Positions 43,398-52,495 are shown, numbered from the stretch's first letter. The stretch is 64,000 nucleotides of DNA from Rhodopseudomonas_A palustris_F (GCF_000013745.1 NC_007925.1:2914001-2978000), one strand, 5' to 3'. The notes: generated from the letters alone by a model not told the origin. Numbers and translations are program-made.

Positions 43398-44354
43398 TCA
43401 CGAAAGCGGGGGAAAGCCGTAGAGGACGGCAGGATTGTCGACGAGAATGCGGCTGAACATCTCCGGGCTTCCGGCCCAGTCCGCCAGGCGGTCGAACAGC
43501 ACGGCGTCGTCCGGCTTGGCGTCGTTCGACTTGGTCGGGTGCGGCCAATCGCTACCCCAGACGATGCGCTGCGGTGCTGCCGCAACGAACGCCGCGGCGA
43601 TGCGGCCGGAGTCGGCGTAGCCAGGAGCACCGTCGATACTGCGGAGGTAGGCGCCAGAGAGCTTGACCCAGGTATTACCTCGGTCCAGGAGGCGCCGGAT
43701 GATTGCGTAGGACTGACTCCCAGTACCGGCAGGTTGCGGGATCTGTCCGAAATGGTCGAACACCAGTTGCCCCGGCAGCTCCGACAACAGCGCCTGCTCG
43801 TCTTCCATCTGCTTCGGAGTCATGTTGATCTGGCAGTGCCACCCGAGTGCGGCAAGCCGAGGGGCGAGCACCTTCAGCGAGCTCACTGTGAGCGGCCCAG
43901 GAAGTGATAGGTTGAAGCGCACGCCACGCACGCCGAGCCCGTCCAGGCGCTTGAGTTCGGCGTTCGGGACATCCTCCGCAACCACTGCGACCATACGGAA
44001 ACGGTCGCGGCCCAGGGCCTCCATCGACGCCAGTTGCAGCGAATTGTCCGTTCCATATGTCGAGGGTTGGACGATCACGCCGCGACTGGTCCCAAGACGG
44101 CGCTGCAAGCCACGATAGTCATCCGGCAGCGCGTCCGCCGGCAGCAGCGATGCGCCACCAGCGGCCGGATAGCGCCGGTCATAGGTGTGGAAGTGGCAGT
44201 CGGTGGCGCCGTGCGGAGCCTTCGCGACGGGTCCATCGGTTCCAGCGGACGCTCGCACAACCTCGGCCGCGCTGCTCCGTCCGAGACTGAGCGACGGAAG
44301 AATTCCGAGGCAGCCGGCGAGCATGGCGCGACGATCGATCGAATACGTGGCCAA
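43398..44354 (-). CDS. Tat-exported amidohydrolase (2-pyrone-4,6-dicarboxylate hydrolase-like)
   Basis: 318 residues, amidohydrolase_2 family TIM barrel, nearest in pattern to PDC lactonase LigI-type enzymes. Seen: a twin-arginine-like signal (SIDRRAMLAGCLGILP), the metal motif TDCHFHTYDRRYP near residue 50, VIVQPSTYGTDN near 90, GVRFNLSLPG, FDHFGQIPQP near 205 and the late metal-ligand region WGSDWPHPTKSN near 280. A TTG start at 44352-44354 is preferred because AAGGAAC lies 7 bp before it. It is the intact counterpart of the two amidohydrolase remnants in set 1. A periplasmic lactonase is unusual for this family. Confidence 0.85.
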   Translation of the reverse strand: MATYSIDRRAMLAGCLGILPSLSLGRSSAAEVVRASAGTDGPVAKAPHGATDCHFHTYDRRYPAAGGASLLPADALPDDYRGLQRRLGTSRGVIVQPSTYGTDNSLQLASMEALGRDRFRMVAVVAEDVPNAELKRLDGLGVRGVRFNLSLPGPLTVSSLKVLAPRLAALGWHCQINMTPKQMEDEQALLSELPGQLVFDHFGQIPQPAGTGSQSYAIIRRLLDRGNTWVKLSGAYLRSIDGAPGYADSGRIAAAFVAAAPQRIVWGSDWPHPTKSNDAKPDDAVLFDRLADWAGSPEMFSRILVDNPAVLYGFPPLS

Positions 44355-44473
44355 GTGATGTTCCTTTCGGTTTGCGGAGAGGAGTCTGAAGAAGCGAGGT
44401 CGGGATCAGCTCGTGGCGGGCGATTAGGCGGCTTCGAGTGATGGCAACGGGGCAGTCAGTGCTGTCTGCTTTA

Positions 44474-44500
44474 GGCGACGCGCCTGGACAGCGCGTCGCC
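44474..44500. other. 10-bp perfect hairpin inside the operon
   Basis: GGCGACGCGC / GCGCGTCGCC with a 7-base loop, in the 164-bp gap between the transporter stop and the amidohydrolase start. It has no U-run, so an RNA-processing or attenuation element is likelier than a full terminator. Confidence 0.4.
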
Positions 44501-44518
44501 CACGCGAAAGCATCGGAC

Positions 44519-45988
44519 TCAGATCAGCCCGATCAGTTTCCAATAGGGAACGCCGATGACGTAGTAGACAATGGCACTAATGAGAGCCATCGCAGTCCCC
44601 AGTCCCCAGAACGTTTTCTGAGGGACATAGCCCGCGGCGAACGTGATCACGCCCGCACCATTGCCGTAGTGCGTCAGCAACGAGCCGTAGCCCGCCGAGA
44701 AGCCCAGCGACAGCGCGATGAGCATGGGGCTCGCCTGCGTCGAAAGACCGAGGGTGAACAGGACGGGATAGAACGACACGACGAACGCGCTGTTGGACAC
44801 GAAGAAGTACCGTGCCAGCATGCTGATCCCCACGAGCGTGACGATGGCGACGTTCGGCCCGATGTCCGAGAGTGTGACGTAGGCCTGGACGATCGTGACC
44901 AACCACTTGTAGAAGCCGCCAGCCGCCAGCACGGTCGCACAGCCAAAGAAGCCGCCGTACCAGACGAACGTCGCCCAGGCGCTCTTCTCCTGGATCAGGT
45001 CATCCCAGGTCATCACCTTCGTGAGCAATTGAGCGGCCAGGAAGGCAAGACCAACGGCCTGCATGCTGATGTCGGTGTACGCCCCGGTCATCCAACCCAA
45101 CACCGCGAACAGGAACAAGATCAGCAGAATCTTCTCGGAGCGCTTCATCGGTCCAAGTTCGGCCAGCCCGGCTTCAGCTATTTCCTTGATCCCTTTGAGG
45201 ATGCGGAGTTCGGGGGGATAGAGCTTGTAGATGATCAGGGGCGCCGCGAGTAGCAACAGGCCGCTCGGCACGACCGAGGCGACGAACCATGTCATCCACG
45301 TCAGGTTCACGTCGAGGACCTGCTTGGCGAGTGAGGCCGTGATCGAGTTGGTTGCCATTCCCGTCAGGAAGAACGTCGATGTGCCCATCGAGATGACATA
45401 CATCAGGATCGAGAGATAAGCGCCGATCTTGCGCGCCGACGGGCCGGGTTGCGAGCCCAGAGTCTCGGCGATGTTCCTGAATATCGGAAAAGTGATCCCC
45501 CCAGTCCGGGACATGTTGGACGCGGTCGCCGGCGCGAGTGCGAGGTCCGTCAGTAGCATCAAGTAACCGAGCCCCAACGACGAACGCCCGTACTTCTTAA
45601 GCAGGAGATAGGCGATGCGCTTGCCAAGTCCGGTGATCGCGAAGGCCCGGCAGATCAGGAAGGCCACCAGGATGAACCACACCATGGAATTGCCGTAACC
45701 CTTCAGCAGGATTTCCGGCCCGTAGAACAACGAGCCGAAGCCCAGGATGATCAGCACGATCACCGCATCGGTGAACGGCCGGAACACGATGCCACTCAGC
45801 AGAGCCAGGTAGACTCCCACCATCCGCCAGGTCTCGACACTCAGTCCGACCGGATGCGGCGAAACCCAGAAGAACAGCGGACAGCCCACCACCAAGAGCA
45901 TCGGCCAATAGCGGCCGATGGCGCTCATTCCTCCTTGTGCTTGTTGCAGTTGAGTTGCCGGGATGGCGATAGATGACAGGGGAGCCAC
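44519..45988 (-). CDS. DASS-family divalent anion:sodium symporter (Na_sulph_symp)
   Basis: A 489-residue carrier with about 12 helices. The SLC13/DASS signatures are visible: the first half carries ATASNMSRTGGITFPI, matching the SNT-type substrate and sodium site, and the second half repeats it in GYGSLLTHYGNGAGVI. Members carry dicarboxylates, citrate, tartrate or 2-oxoglutarate. I placed the start at the GTG 45986-45988 because GAGGAAAA precedes it and the longer upstream frame is basic and non-membrane. It is the third gene of the operon and presumably imports the pathway's acid. Confidence 0.87.
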   Translation of the reverse strand: MAPLSSIAIPATQLQQAQGGMSAIGRYWPMLLVVGCPLFFWVSPHPVGLSVETWRMVGVYLALLSGIVFRPFTDAVIVLIILGFGSLFYGPEILLKGYGNSMVWFILVAFLICRAFAITGLGKRIAYLLLKKYGRSSLGLGYLMLLTDLALAPATASNMSRTGGITFPIFRNIAETLGSQPGPSARKIGAYLSILMYVISMGTSTFFLTGMATNSITASLAKQVLDVNLTWMTWFVASVVPSGLLLLAAPLIIYKLYPPELRILKGIKEIAEAGLAELGPMKRSEKILLILFLFAVLGWMTGAYTDISMQAVGLAFLAAQLLTKVMTWDDLIQEKSAWATFVWYGGFFGCATVLAAGGFYKWLVTIVQAYVTLSDIGPNVAIVTLVGISMLARYFFVSNSAFVVSFYPVLFTLGLSTQASPMLIALSLGFSAGYGSLLTHYGNGAGVITFAAGYVPQKTFWGLGTAMALISAIVYYVIGVPYWKLIGLI

Positions 45989-46136
45989 GGTGTTTTCCTC
46001 TTTTTTGTGCTTCAGAGCCCTAAGCGGACTGGGCAAACCACGACCGGCCAGCGATGCGGAGTCATGTGGTCGGGAGCGAAGACGCAGCACCCGCCGAACG
46101 CGGACGCCACGCCTCACATTTCGGCCGTGACCTCGA

Positions 46137-46838
46137 CTAGGCGCGATAGACGTCGTCGATAAAGTCGGCGCCGCTTTTGAGCAGGGATTCTTTCACCCAC
46201 GCCCGCTTTGCCGTGCCGTTCTTGGCGGCGACCACCTTGGCCTGGTCGGCGGCCGAATAAGGTTTGGCCAACGCGAGTACGGCCTCGGCGTCCCGACACG
46301 GCACCACGATCACACCGTCGGCGTCGCCGACCACGAGATCGCCCGGATGCACGGCGATGCCGCCGATCGCGATCGGCACATTGACCTCGCCCGGGCCCGC
46401 CTTGAAGGGACCGCCCGGCGTGGTGCCGGCGGCGTAGAGATGAAAGTTCATCTTGGAGATCGCATCGAGATCGCGGATATTGCCGTCCAGCACGATCCCG
46501 GCGACCTTGCGGTCGTGGAGGGCGTAAGCCGCCATGATCTCGCCCAGCAAGGACTGGCTACGATCGCCTTCGTTGGCAACCACGATGACATCGCCGGGCT
46601 CGGCCATGTCGAGGGCCATGTGCAGCATGAGATTGTCGCCCGGACGCACCTTCACCGTGAGGGCCGGGCCAGCCATGATCGGGGCTTCCGGCCGGGAGAC
46701 GAGGCGGATCTGTGAACTGAGAGCACACAGGCGGTTCATGGTGTCCGCAATATTCGACGCGGGCAGTTCCTTGAACTGCTCGACGATGTGCTTCGGGGTA
46801 TTATTTCGCTTCAGGAAAACTCGGTTTCCGACGGGCAT
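46137..46838 (-). CDS. RraA-family aldolase (copy 2)
   Basis: 233 residues. The RraA-fold pattern is present: ASNIADTMNRL near residue 27, RPGDNLMLHMALDMAEPGD, VAGIVLDGNIRD with the Arg-Asp pair, and GTTPGGPFKAGPGEVNVPIAIGG. It is clearly homologous to 29616-30293 but diverged, and has a longer C-terminal helix. It probably cleaves a 4-hydroxy-2-oxo acid to pyruvate plus a second product. AAGGAG precedes the ATG. It is the second gene of the operon, 23 bp after the dehydrogenase. Confidence 0.85.
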   Translation of the reverse strand: MPVGNRVFLKRNNTPKHIVEQFKELPASNIADTMNRLCALSSQIRLVSRPEAPIMAGPALTVKVRPGDNLMLHMALDMAEPGDVIVVANEGDRSQSLLGEIMAAYALHDRKVAGIVLDGNIRDLDAISKMNFHLYAAGTTPGGPFKAGPGEVNVPIAIGGIAVHPGDLVVGDADGVIVVPCRDAEAVLALAKPYSAADQAKVVAAKNGTAKRAWVKESLLKSGADFIDDVYRA

Positions 46839-46861
46839 CTTTTTTCTCCTTTTTGATGATT

Positions 46862-47812
46862 TCAGAAGCCCGGAACGGGCCAGGACGGCTTTTGTCCCGA
46901 GAGCACCTCGTGAATTCCGATCGCCGAATGCAGGGATGCACGGTGCGTCGCTTCCCGCGTCGCGGCGCCGATGTGCGGGGCGACGACAACGTTGTCCAAC
47001 TTGAGCATCCTGTGGTCGGGCTTGAACGGCTCGACCGCCAGGACATCGAGCGCGGCGCCGGCAATCTTGCGGTTGGTGAGAGCGCCGTAGAGATCGTCCT
47101 CGTTCACGATGGTGCCGCGCGCCGTATTAATCAGGACCGCACTGCCTTTCATGAGCCCGAGCTGCCTGGCGTTAACGAATCCCTTTGTCTCGGGCGTGGA
47201 CGGGCAGTGCAGCGAAACGAAATCGCAGTCGGTGAAGATGCGATCGAAGTCTTGCGTGAGCTCGACGCCTTCCGGCATATCCGCCTGCGTCTTGTACGGA
47301 TCGAACCCGATCACCTGCATGTCGAAACCCCGCGCCATCTTGGCGACGCGCGAGCCGATGTTGCCGACGCCGATCAGGCCGAGCTTCTTGCAGGCGATCT
47401 CGGATTTCGGCGTATCCAGCTTGGCCTTGTAGTAGTCGACCAACATCGTTTGCTGCACCAAGCGGAAATTTCTCGAGCAGTGAAGCATGTAGAACAGCGC
47501 CAGTTCCGCGACAGAGGTGCTGTTGGCCAGCGGCGCGTTGAGGACGGTGACGCCGTGCTTCTTGGCGGCCGCCAGATCGACCGTGTCGTAGCCCGAGCCA
47601 TGCCGCACCAGGACCTTCAGTTTCTTGGCGGCATCAAAGACGCGCGCTGACATCGGCGATAGGCGCACGATGATCCCGTCGCATTCCGGGATGTCGTGGA
47701 TGACATGGTCCTCATCCATTCCGGACCCGGTCACCAATTGATAGCCGCGGCTTTCGAGATACTCGCGCCCTTCGGGCATCAGTTCTTGTGGAAGCAGTAT
47801 TCGTTTGGACAT
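46862..47812 (-). CDS. D-isomer specific 2-hydroxyacid dehydrogenase
   Basis: A 316-residue NAD(P)-dependent enzyme of the SerA/D-lactate type. The Rossmann fold shows LGLIGVGNIGSRVAKMARGF near residue 143. Catalytic residues are in VRHGSGYDTVD, TARGTIVNEDDLYGAL (Arg) and the late VAPHIGAATREA (Glu-His relay region). The start ATG 47810-47812 begins MSKRILLPQE, matching the family; the upstream ATG 47827 (MNGNAMSK) is an alternative. It is the first gene of the sigma-54 operon, about 50 bp after the predicted transcription start. Confidence 0.88.
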   Translation of the reverse strand: MSKRILLPQELMPEGREYLESRGYQLVTGSGMDEDHVIHDIPECDGIIVRLSPMSARVFDAAKKLKVLVRHGSGYDTVDLAAAKKHGVTVLNAPLANSTSVAELALFYMLHCSRNFRLVQQTMLVDYYKAKLDTPKSEIACKKLGLIGVGNIGSRVAKMARGFDMQVIGFDPYKTQADMPEGVELTQDFDRIFTDCDFVSLHCPSTPETKGFVNARQLGLMKGSAVLINTARGTIVNEDDLYGALTNRKIAGAALDVLAVEPFKPDHRMLKLDNVVVAPHIGAATREATHRASLHSAIGIHEVLSGQKPSWPVPGF

Positions 47813-47873
47813 CGCATTGCCGTTCATCTGAAACGCTGCGGCGGAGATGGCCAGCAGCCGTGACATCGTCATC

Positions 47874-47888
47874 GCAAGGCGCGTGCCA
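47874..47888 (-). promoter_or_regulatory. Sigma-54 (-24/-12) promoter
   Basis: The minus strand reads TGGCACGCGCCTTGC, matching the consensus TGGCACG-N4-TTGC at every defined base. GG and GC are spaced correctly for -24 and -12. Transcription would start near 47863 and run into the dehydrogenase-RraA-DASS-amidohydrolase-SMP30 operon. A GATCGG-N3-CCGATC palindrome lies 6 bp upstream of the -24 element. Confidence 0.75.
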
Positions 47889-47984
47889 TTCGTGATCGGA
47901 ACCCGATCCGCAGGTCATATGTCTGATTTTGCTGGGATATATTATCGACCGGGGGGGTGGTCCGGCAGCGAGCACATCCCGCAT

Positions 47985-48045
47985 GGATGGAGCGCGTCAA
48001 TCTGACCGTCAAAATGCCGGCTGATTTCAAATTGACCTCGGCGGG
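47985..48045. mobile_element. Remnant of an IS21-family end
   Basis: Read on the minus strand the region contains the repeated words GGTCAATTTGAAATCAGCCGGC and GACGGTCAGATTGACGC in spaced copies, which from memory resemble the multiple terminal repeats of IS21-family elements (GTCAG-TTT-AGCCGGC). No istA or istB gene is present, so this would be a solo end. The match is by eye only. Confidence 0.3.
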
Positions 48046-48185
48046 AAGGCTTGTCACCAAAAGCGGCTGCCGGATCTTTCCTTTGCCTTCGCTTAGCTTC
48101 GGACGATTTGATCCAAACGGAGAATGCGCCCGCGCCGCCAGCAAACGCTGCGAACCGCAACAGGCACGTTCGTCACGTCCGGCAG

Positions 48186-48236
48186 CAACGTGCGATCGGC
48201 TCCGCAACCCCGACCATCTCCGCCGATCGCACGTTG
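48186..48236. other. 15-bp perfect inverted repeat upstream of the beta-lactamase
   Basis: CAACGTGCGATCGGC (48186-48200) and GCCGATCGCACGTTG (48222-48236) flank a 21-base loop. It lies about 170 bp before the beta-lactamase ATG. It could be an operator, a terminator of the upstream side, or an element boundary. Confidence 0.45.
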
Positions 48237-48404
48237 TTCAGCCCGCGCCGAACGGCGTAACATTCGACGAGACTCTAATAGCAAATGGATGTAAATTCAG
48301 GGGCAGGTCAGTTGCGAGACGCTCCGGCACTTTTCTGGAAGCTTCGCAATAAGCATGTCATTGCGCGGCGGCATACCGACGGGGAGATACCTGCAGGAGA
48401 TCCT

Positions 48405-49304
48405 ATGTACACACGACGCCACTTCACCGAACGCTCTTTGGCAACAGTGCTGGGGGCCTGTCTGGCGTTGCGGCCGGGATCGTCTGTCGCGTCCGATGGC
48501 GCAGATGGTTTCGCGGCGTTGGCGGCGAGCTTTGCCAAGATCGAAGCAACAAGCGGCGGCCGACTTGGCGTTGCGGTTCTCGATACCAAATCTGCCGCCC
48601 TCGTCGGCTATCGGCTCGATGAGCGTTTCCCGATGTGCAGCACGTTCAAGCTCATCGCTGCAGCGGCCATATTGGCCAGAGTCGACGCCGGAACTGAACG
48701 GCTCGATCGACGCCTACGCATCGCCCCCGAGGATATCCTTTCGTACGCGCCGACAACGAAACAGCATGTCGGAAAAGACCTGTCGGTTGCCGAACTCTGC
48801 GAAGCGGCGATCGTGCTCAGCGACAACACGGCAGCCAATCTGCTGCTGACCAGGCTCGGTGGCCCCGCCGCCTTGACCCGATACGCCCGCTCCCTCGGTG
48901 ACGAGGCGACACGCCTCGATCGCATGGAGCCGGATCTCAACGAAGCCACGCCGGGCGATCCCCGCGATACGACGACACCCGCCGCGATGGCCCGCGCCGT
49001 CCAGGCGGTTGCCGTCGGGACCGCGCTCTCGCCAGGCTCGCGGGATCGTCTGATCACCTGGCTAATCGACTGCAAGACCGGCGGCGCCAGGTTGCGAGCC
49101 GGACTGCCGTCGTCTTGGCGCGTTGGCGACAAGACCGGAAGCGGCAGCCACGGGTCGAGCAACGACGTGGCGGTGATCTGGCCGCAAGATCGGGCGCCTC
49201 TGATCATTGCCGCCTATCTTACCGAAACGGCCGGCTCCGACGACCAGCGCAACGCCACCCATGCTTCCGTTGCCCGCTCCATCGCGGCAAGCCTGACGCG
49301 ATAA
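48405..49304 (+). CDS. bla: Class A beta-lactamase
   Basis: 299 residues. It hydrolyses beta-lactams in the periplasm through a serine acyl-enzyme. Catalytic motifs are all present: STFK (Ser79-Lys82, Ser70 in standard numbering), SDN (139-141), the omega-loop EPDLNEA (Glu175 and Asn179, equivalent to Glu166/Asn170) and KTG (243-245). The Cys just before the active Ser (MCSTFK) is as in CTX-M-type enzymes. The signal region has an Arg-Arg pair (YTRRHFTERSL), a possible Tat signal. AGGAG precedes the ATG at 48405. No AmpR-like regulator is adjacent. The 5-prime side holds the IS-like remnant. Confidence 0.93.
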   Translation: MYTRRHFTERSLATVLGACLALRPGSSVASDGADGFAALAASFAKIEATSGGRLGVAVLDTKSAALVGYRLDERFPMCSTFKLIAAAAILARVDAGTERLDRRLRIAPEDILSYAPTTKQHVGKDLSVAELCEAAIVLSDNTAANLLLTRLGGPAALTRYARSLGDEATRLDRMEPDLNEATPGDPRDTTTPAAMARAVQAVAVGTALSPGSRDRLITWLIDCKTGGARLRAGLPSSWRVGDKTGSGSHGSSNDVAVIWPQDRAPLIIAAYLTETAGSDDQRNATHASVARSIAASLTR

Positions 49305-49366
49305 GCCGCAGAATCTGAAATTTGGAGAAAGCCGCTCCAAGCGACGGCCGGAGTGGCCAACCGCGG

Positions 49367-52300
49367 CTATGTCGAGCGAGCCACGCCGTTGCTCTTGCGC
49401 GAGCCGAAGCGTTTCATCACGACGACGTAGAACACCGGCACGAACAGCACCGCCAGCACGGTGGCGGATAGCATGCCGCCGAACACCCCGGTTCCGATCG
49501 CGTGCTGGGTCTCGGCGCTGGCTCCCCGCGCCACCATCAGCGGGACGACGCCGAGCGCGAAGGCAAACGATGTCATCAGGATCGGCCGCAAGCGCAGCCG
49601 AGCGGCTTCGATGACGGCATCGCCGAATTCCCGTCCCTCGGCACGCAGGCTCCTGGCGAATTCGACGATGAGGATCGCGTTCTTGGCCGACAGCCCGATG
49701 ATGGTGATCAGTCCGACCTTGAAGAACACATCGTTCTCCAGCCCGCGAATCTGCACGGCGAGCACGGCGCCGAGAATGCCGAGCGGCACCACCAGCATCA
49801 CCGAAAGCGGGATCGACCAGCTTTCATACAGCGCCGCCAACACCAGAAACACCACCAGCATCGACAGCGCGAGCAGGATCGGGGCCTGCGACGCGGAGTC
49901 CTTCTCCTGCAGCGACTGACCGGTCCATTCCACCATGAAGCCGGCCGGCAGCTGCGCGGCGAGCCGCTCCATCTCCGCCATGGCGTCGCCGCTTGAGACC
50001 CCTGCTGCGGCGTTGCCGGCAATGCGCGCGGTGGGGTAGCCGTTGTAACGCACGAGTTGCAGCGGCTCCTCGCCCCACTCCGGGGTGACCACCTCCGACA
50101 ACGACACCATGCCGCCGGCATTGTTGCGGACGTAGAGCTTCAGAACATCGTCGATCTGCATGCGGTTCGGCGCGTCGGCCTGCACGATCACCTGCTGCAG
50201 TCGTCCGGCATTCGGAAAGTCGTTCACATAGGTCGACCCCATCGCCGCGGTCAGCGTATCGCTGAGCATGGTGAAAGGCACGCCGAGGGCTTCGGCCTTC
50301 TGGCGGTCGATCTTCAGCCGCACGCTCGGTCCGTTCGGCAGGCCTTCAGGATAGACGCCGCTGACCAGCCTGCTTTGCGCGGCCAGCTCAAGCAGTCTGG
50401 CTTGGGCCGCCATCAAGGCGGGATGGTCGCGATTGGCGCGGTCTTCCAGGCGCATCGCGAAGCCGTTGGTGGTGCCCAGCGATTCAATCGCCGGCGGCTT
50501 CATGCTCATGACCGTGCCCTCGGGGACCTTGGCCATCGCCGCGGTGGCGGCGGCGACCTCGTCGCCGACGGTCGAGGTCCGTTCGCCCCAATCCTTCAGG
50601 CTGGTGAACGCCAACGCCGCGTTCGATCCGGAGCCGGAGAAGCCAAAGCCGATGATCGAGGTGTTGCTCGCCACCGCGGCTCGCGTCGCGACATAGGCAT
50701 CGTATTGCTTGACGATACTGAGGGTCCGTTCGGCCGTCGCGTCGGCGGGCAGCGTGAAGCTGGTCATGAAGTTGCCCTGATCCTCCGCCGGGACGAACGA
50801 CGACGGCAGCCGCGTGTAGCAGTAGGCCAGCGCGGCGACGATGACGGCGTAAACGACCATCATGCGCCCAGTCCTGCGCAGCAACGCCGCGACGAAGCCG
50901 GCATAGCCTTCCGTCAGCCGGTTGAAACTGCGGTTGAACCAGCCGAAGAAACCTTTCTTCTCGTGATGGCCGGCGGCGATCGGCTTCAGTAGCGTGGCGC
51001 AAAGCGCGGGCGTGAGCGAGAGCGCCAGGAACGCCGAGAACAGGATCGACACCGCCATCGACAGCGTGAACTGCCGATAGATCGCGCCGACCGAACCGCT
51101 CGCCAGTCCCATCGGAATGAACACTGCGGACAGCACCAGGGTGATCCCGATGATCGCGCCGGTGATCTCCTTCATGGCCTTCTGGGTGGCTTGTTTGGGC
51201 GGCAGGCCCTCGGAGGCCATGATCCGTTCGACATTTTCGACCACGACGATGGCGTCGTCGACGATGATCCCGATCGCCAGCACCATGCCGAACATCGTCA
51301 ACACGTTGATCGAATATCCGGCGATCCACATCACCGCGAAGGTGCCGAGCAGCGCGATCGGCGCCACGATCGCCGGGATCAGCGTGTATCGGATGTTCTG
51401 TAGGAACAGCAGCATCACCAGAACGACGAGCACCATGGCCTCGATCAGCGTATGGACGACCTTCTCGATCGAGATCTTCACAAACGGCGCGGTGTCGAAG
51501 CCGACGGCATAGCTCATGCCTTCCGGCATCGCCGGCGCGAGTTCGGCAAGGCGCGCATAAACAGCGGCGGCGGCGCGCACCGCGTTGGCACCCGGCGCCA
51601 ACTGGATGCCCGCGGCGGTGGCCGGCTTGCCATTTTCGAGCGTCGCGAAGCTAAGGCTCTGAGCGCCAAGTTCGACGCGCGCGACATCGCCCAACACCAG
51701 CTTGGAGCCATCGCTTTCGGCGCGCAGAACGATCGCCCTGAACTCCTCGGGGGTCTGCAACTGTCCGTAGACAGTGAGCGGAATACTGACTTTCTGGCCC
51801 AAGACCGTCGGCTCCGCCCCCACCCTGCCCGGTGCGATCTGGGCGTTCTGCGCCTGGATTGCAGCCGTGATCTGGGCCAGCGACAGCGAATAGGACACCA
51901 GCTTGGCGGGATCGACCCATATGCGCATCGCCTTTTCTGAACCGAAGGTCTGCACTCGGCCGACGCCGTCCACGCGCTTCAGCTCCTGCACGATGTGTCG
52001 TGTCATATAGTCGCCGAGCGCGAGTTCGTCGTACGCGCCGTTGGGCGAGTTGAGCGTCACGATCATCAGGAAGTCCGAGGCCGCGGATTCCACGGTGACG
52101 CCGATACGCCGAACCGCCTCGGGAAGACGCGGTTCAACCGCCTTCAGACGGTTCTGCACGTCCACCTGGGCCAGGTCGGGCGCGGTGCCCGGCTTGAACG
52201 TCGCGGTGATGCTGGCGCTGCCGGACGTATCCACGGTCGATTCGAAATACAGCAGGTTCTTGACGCTCGACAATTCCCTTTCGATCAGCGTGACGACGCT

Positions 52301-52477
52301 GTCGTTGATGGTCTGCGGCGTCGCGCCCGTATACGTCGCATAGATGCTGACGCTGGGGGGCGCAATCGTCGGAAAGCGCGACACCGGAAGCTGCGTCATG
52401 GCGATTACGCCGATCAGCGCGATGAAGATCGCGATGACCCAGGCGAACACCGGCCGGTTGATGAAGAACTGAGCCAT
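49367..52477 (-). CDS. RND multidrug efflux pump, HAE-1 family (AcrB/MexB-like)
   Basis: 1036 residues, typical of tripartite drug pumps. It opens MAQFFINRPVFAWVIAIFIALIG. The proton-relay residues are present: Asp-Asp in GIIVDDAIVVVENVER and Lys in GLSAKNAILIVEFA. Two large periplasmic loops follow helices 1 and 7. The pump exports drugs, bile acids or other amphiphiles using the proton gradient. It follows its adaptor gene by 18 bp. No outer-membrane channel gene is adjacent, so it must use a TolC/OprM encoded elsewhere. Confidence 0.94.
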   Translation of the reverse strand: MAQFFINRPVFAWVIAIFIALIGVIAMTQLPVSRFPTIAPPSVSIYATYTGATPQTINDSVVTLIERELSSVKNLLYFESTVDTSGSASITATFKPGTAPDLAQVDVQNRLKAVEPRLPEAVRRIGVTVESAASDFLMIVTLNSPNGAYDELALGDYMTRHIVQELKRVDGVGRVQTFGSEKAMRIWVDPAKLVSYSLSLAQITAAIQAQNAQIAPGRVGAEPTVLGQKVSIPLTVYGQLQTPEEFRAIVLRAESDGSKLVLGDVARVELGAQSLSFATLENGKPATAAGIQLAPGANAVRAAAAVYARLAELAPAMPEGMSYAVGFDTAPFVKISIEKVVHTLIEAMVLVVLVMLLFLQNIRYTLIPAIVAPIALLGTFAVMWIAGYSINVLTMFGMVLAIGIIVDDAIVVVENVERIMASEGLPPKQATQKAMKEITGAIIGITLVLSAVFIPMGLASGSVGAIYRQFTLSMAVSILFSAFLALSLTPALCATLLKPIAAGHHEKKGFFGWFNRSFNRLTEGYAGFVAALLRRTGRMMVVYAVIVAALAYCYTRLPSSFVPAEDQGNFMTSFTLPADATAERTLSIVKQYDAYVATRAAVASNTSIIGFGFSGSGSNAALAFTSLKDWGERTSTVGDEVAAATAAMAKVPEGTVMSMKPPAIESLGTTNGFAMRLEDRANRDHPALMAAQARLLELAAQSRLVSGVYPEGLPNGPSVRLKIDRQKAEALGVPFTMLSDTLTAAMGSTYVNDFPNAGRLQQVIVQADAPNRMQIDDVLKLYVRNNAGGMVSLSEVVTPEWGEEPLQLVRYNGYPTARIAGNAAAGVSSGDAMAEMERLAAQLPAGFMVEWTGQSLQEKDSASQAPILLALSMLVVFLVLAALYESWSIPLSVMLVVPLGILGAVLAVQIRGLENDVFFKVGLITIIGLSAKNAILIVEFARSLRAEGREFGDAVIEAARLRLRPILMTSFAFALGVVPLMVARGASAETQHAIGTGVFGGMLSATVLAVLFVPVFYVVVMKRFGSRKSNGVARST

Positions 52478-52495
52478 GCTGCTGTCGCTCTGCGC

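Larger units (their letters stand above)
47813..48404. other. 592-bp region: sigma-54 promoter, IS remnant, hairpin
   Basis: No gene supported. From left to right it holds a sigma-54 promoter (47874-47888), the inverted repeat GATCGG-N3-CCGATC (47894-47908), an IS21-like end remnant (about 47985-48045), a long hairpin (48186-48236) and the leader of the beta-lactamase gene. Confidence 0.6.
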
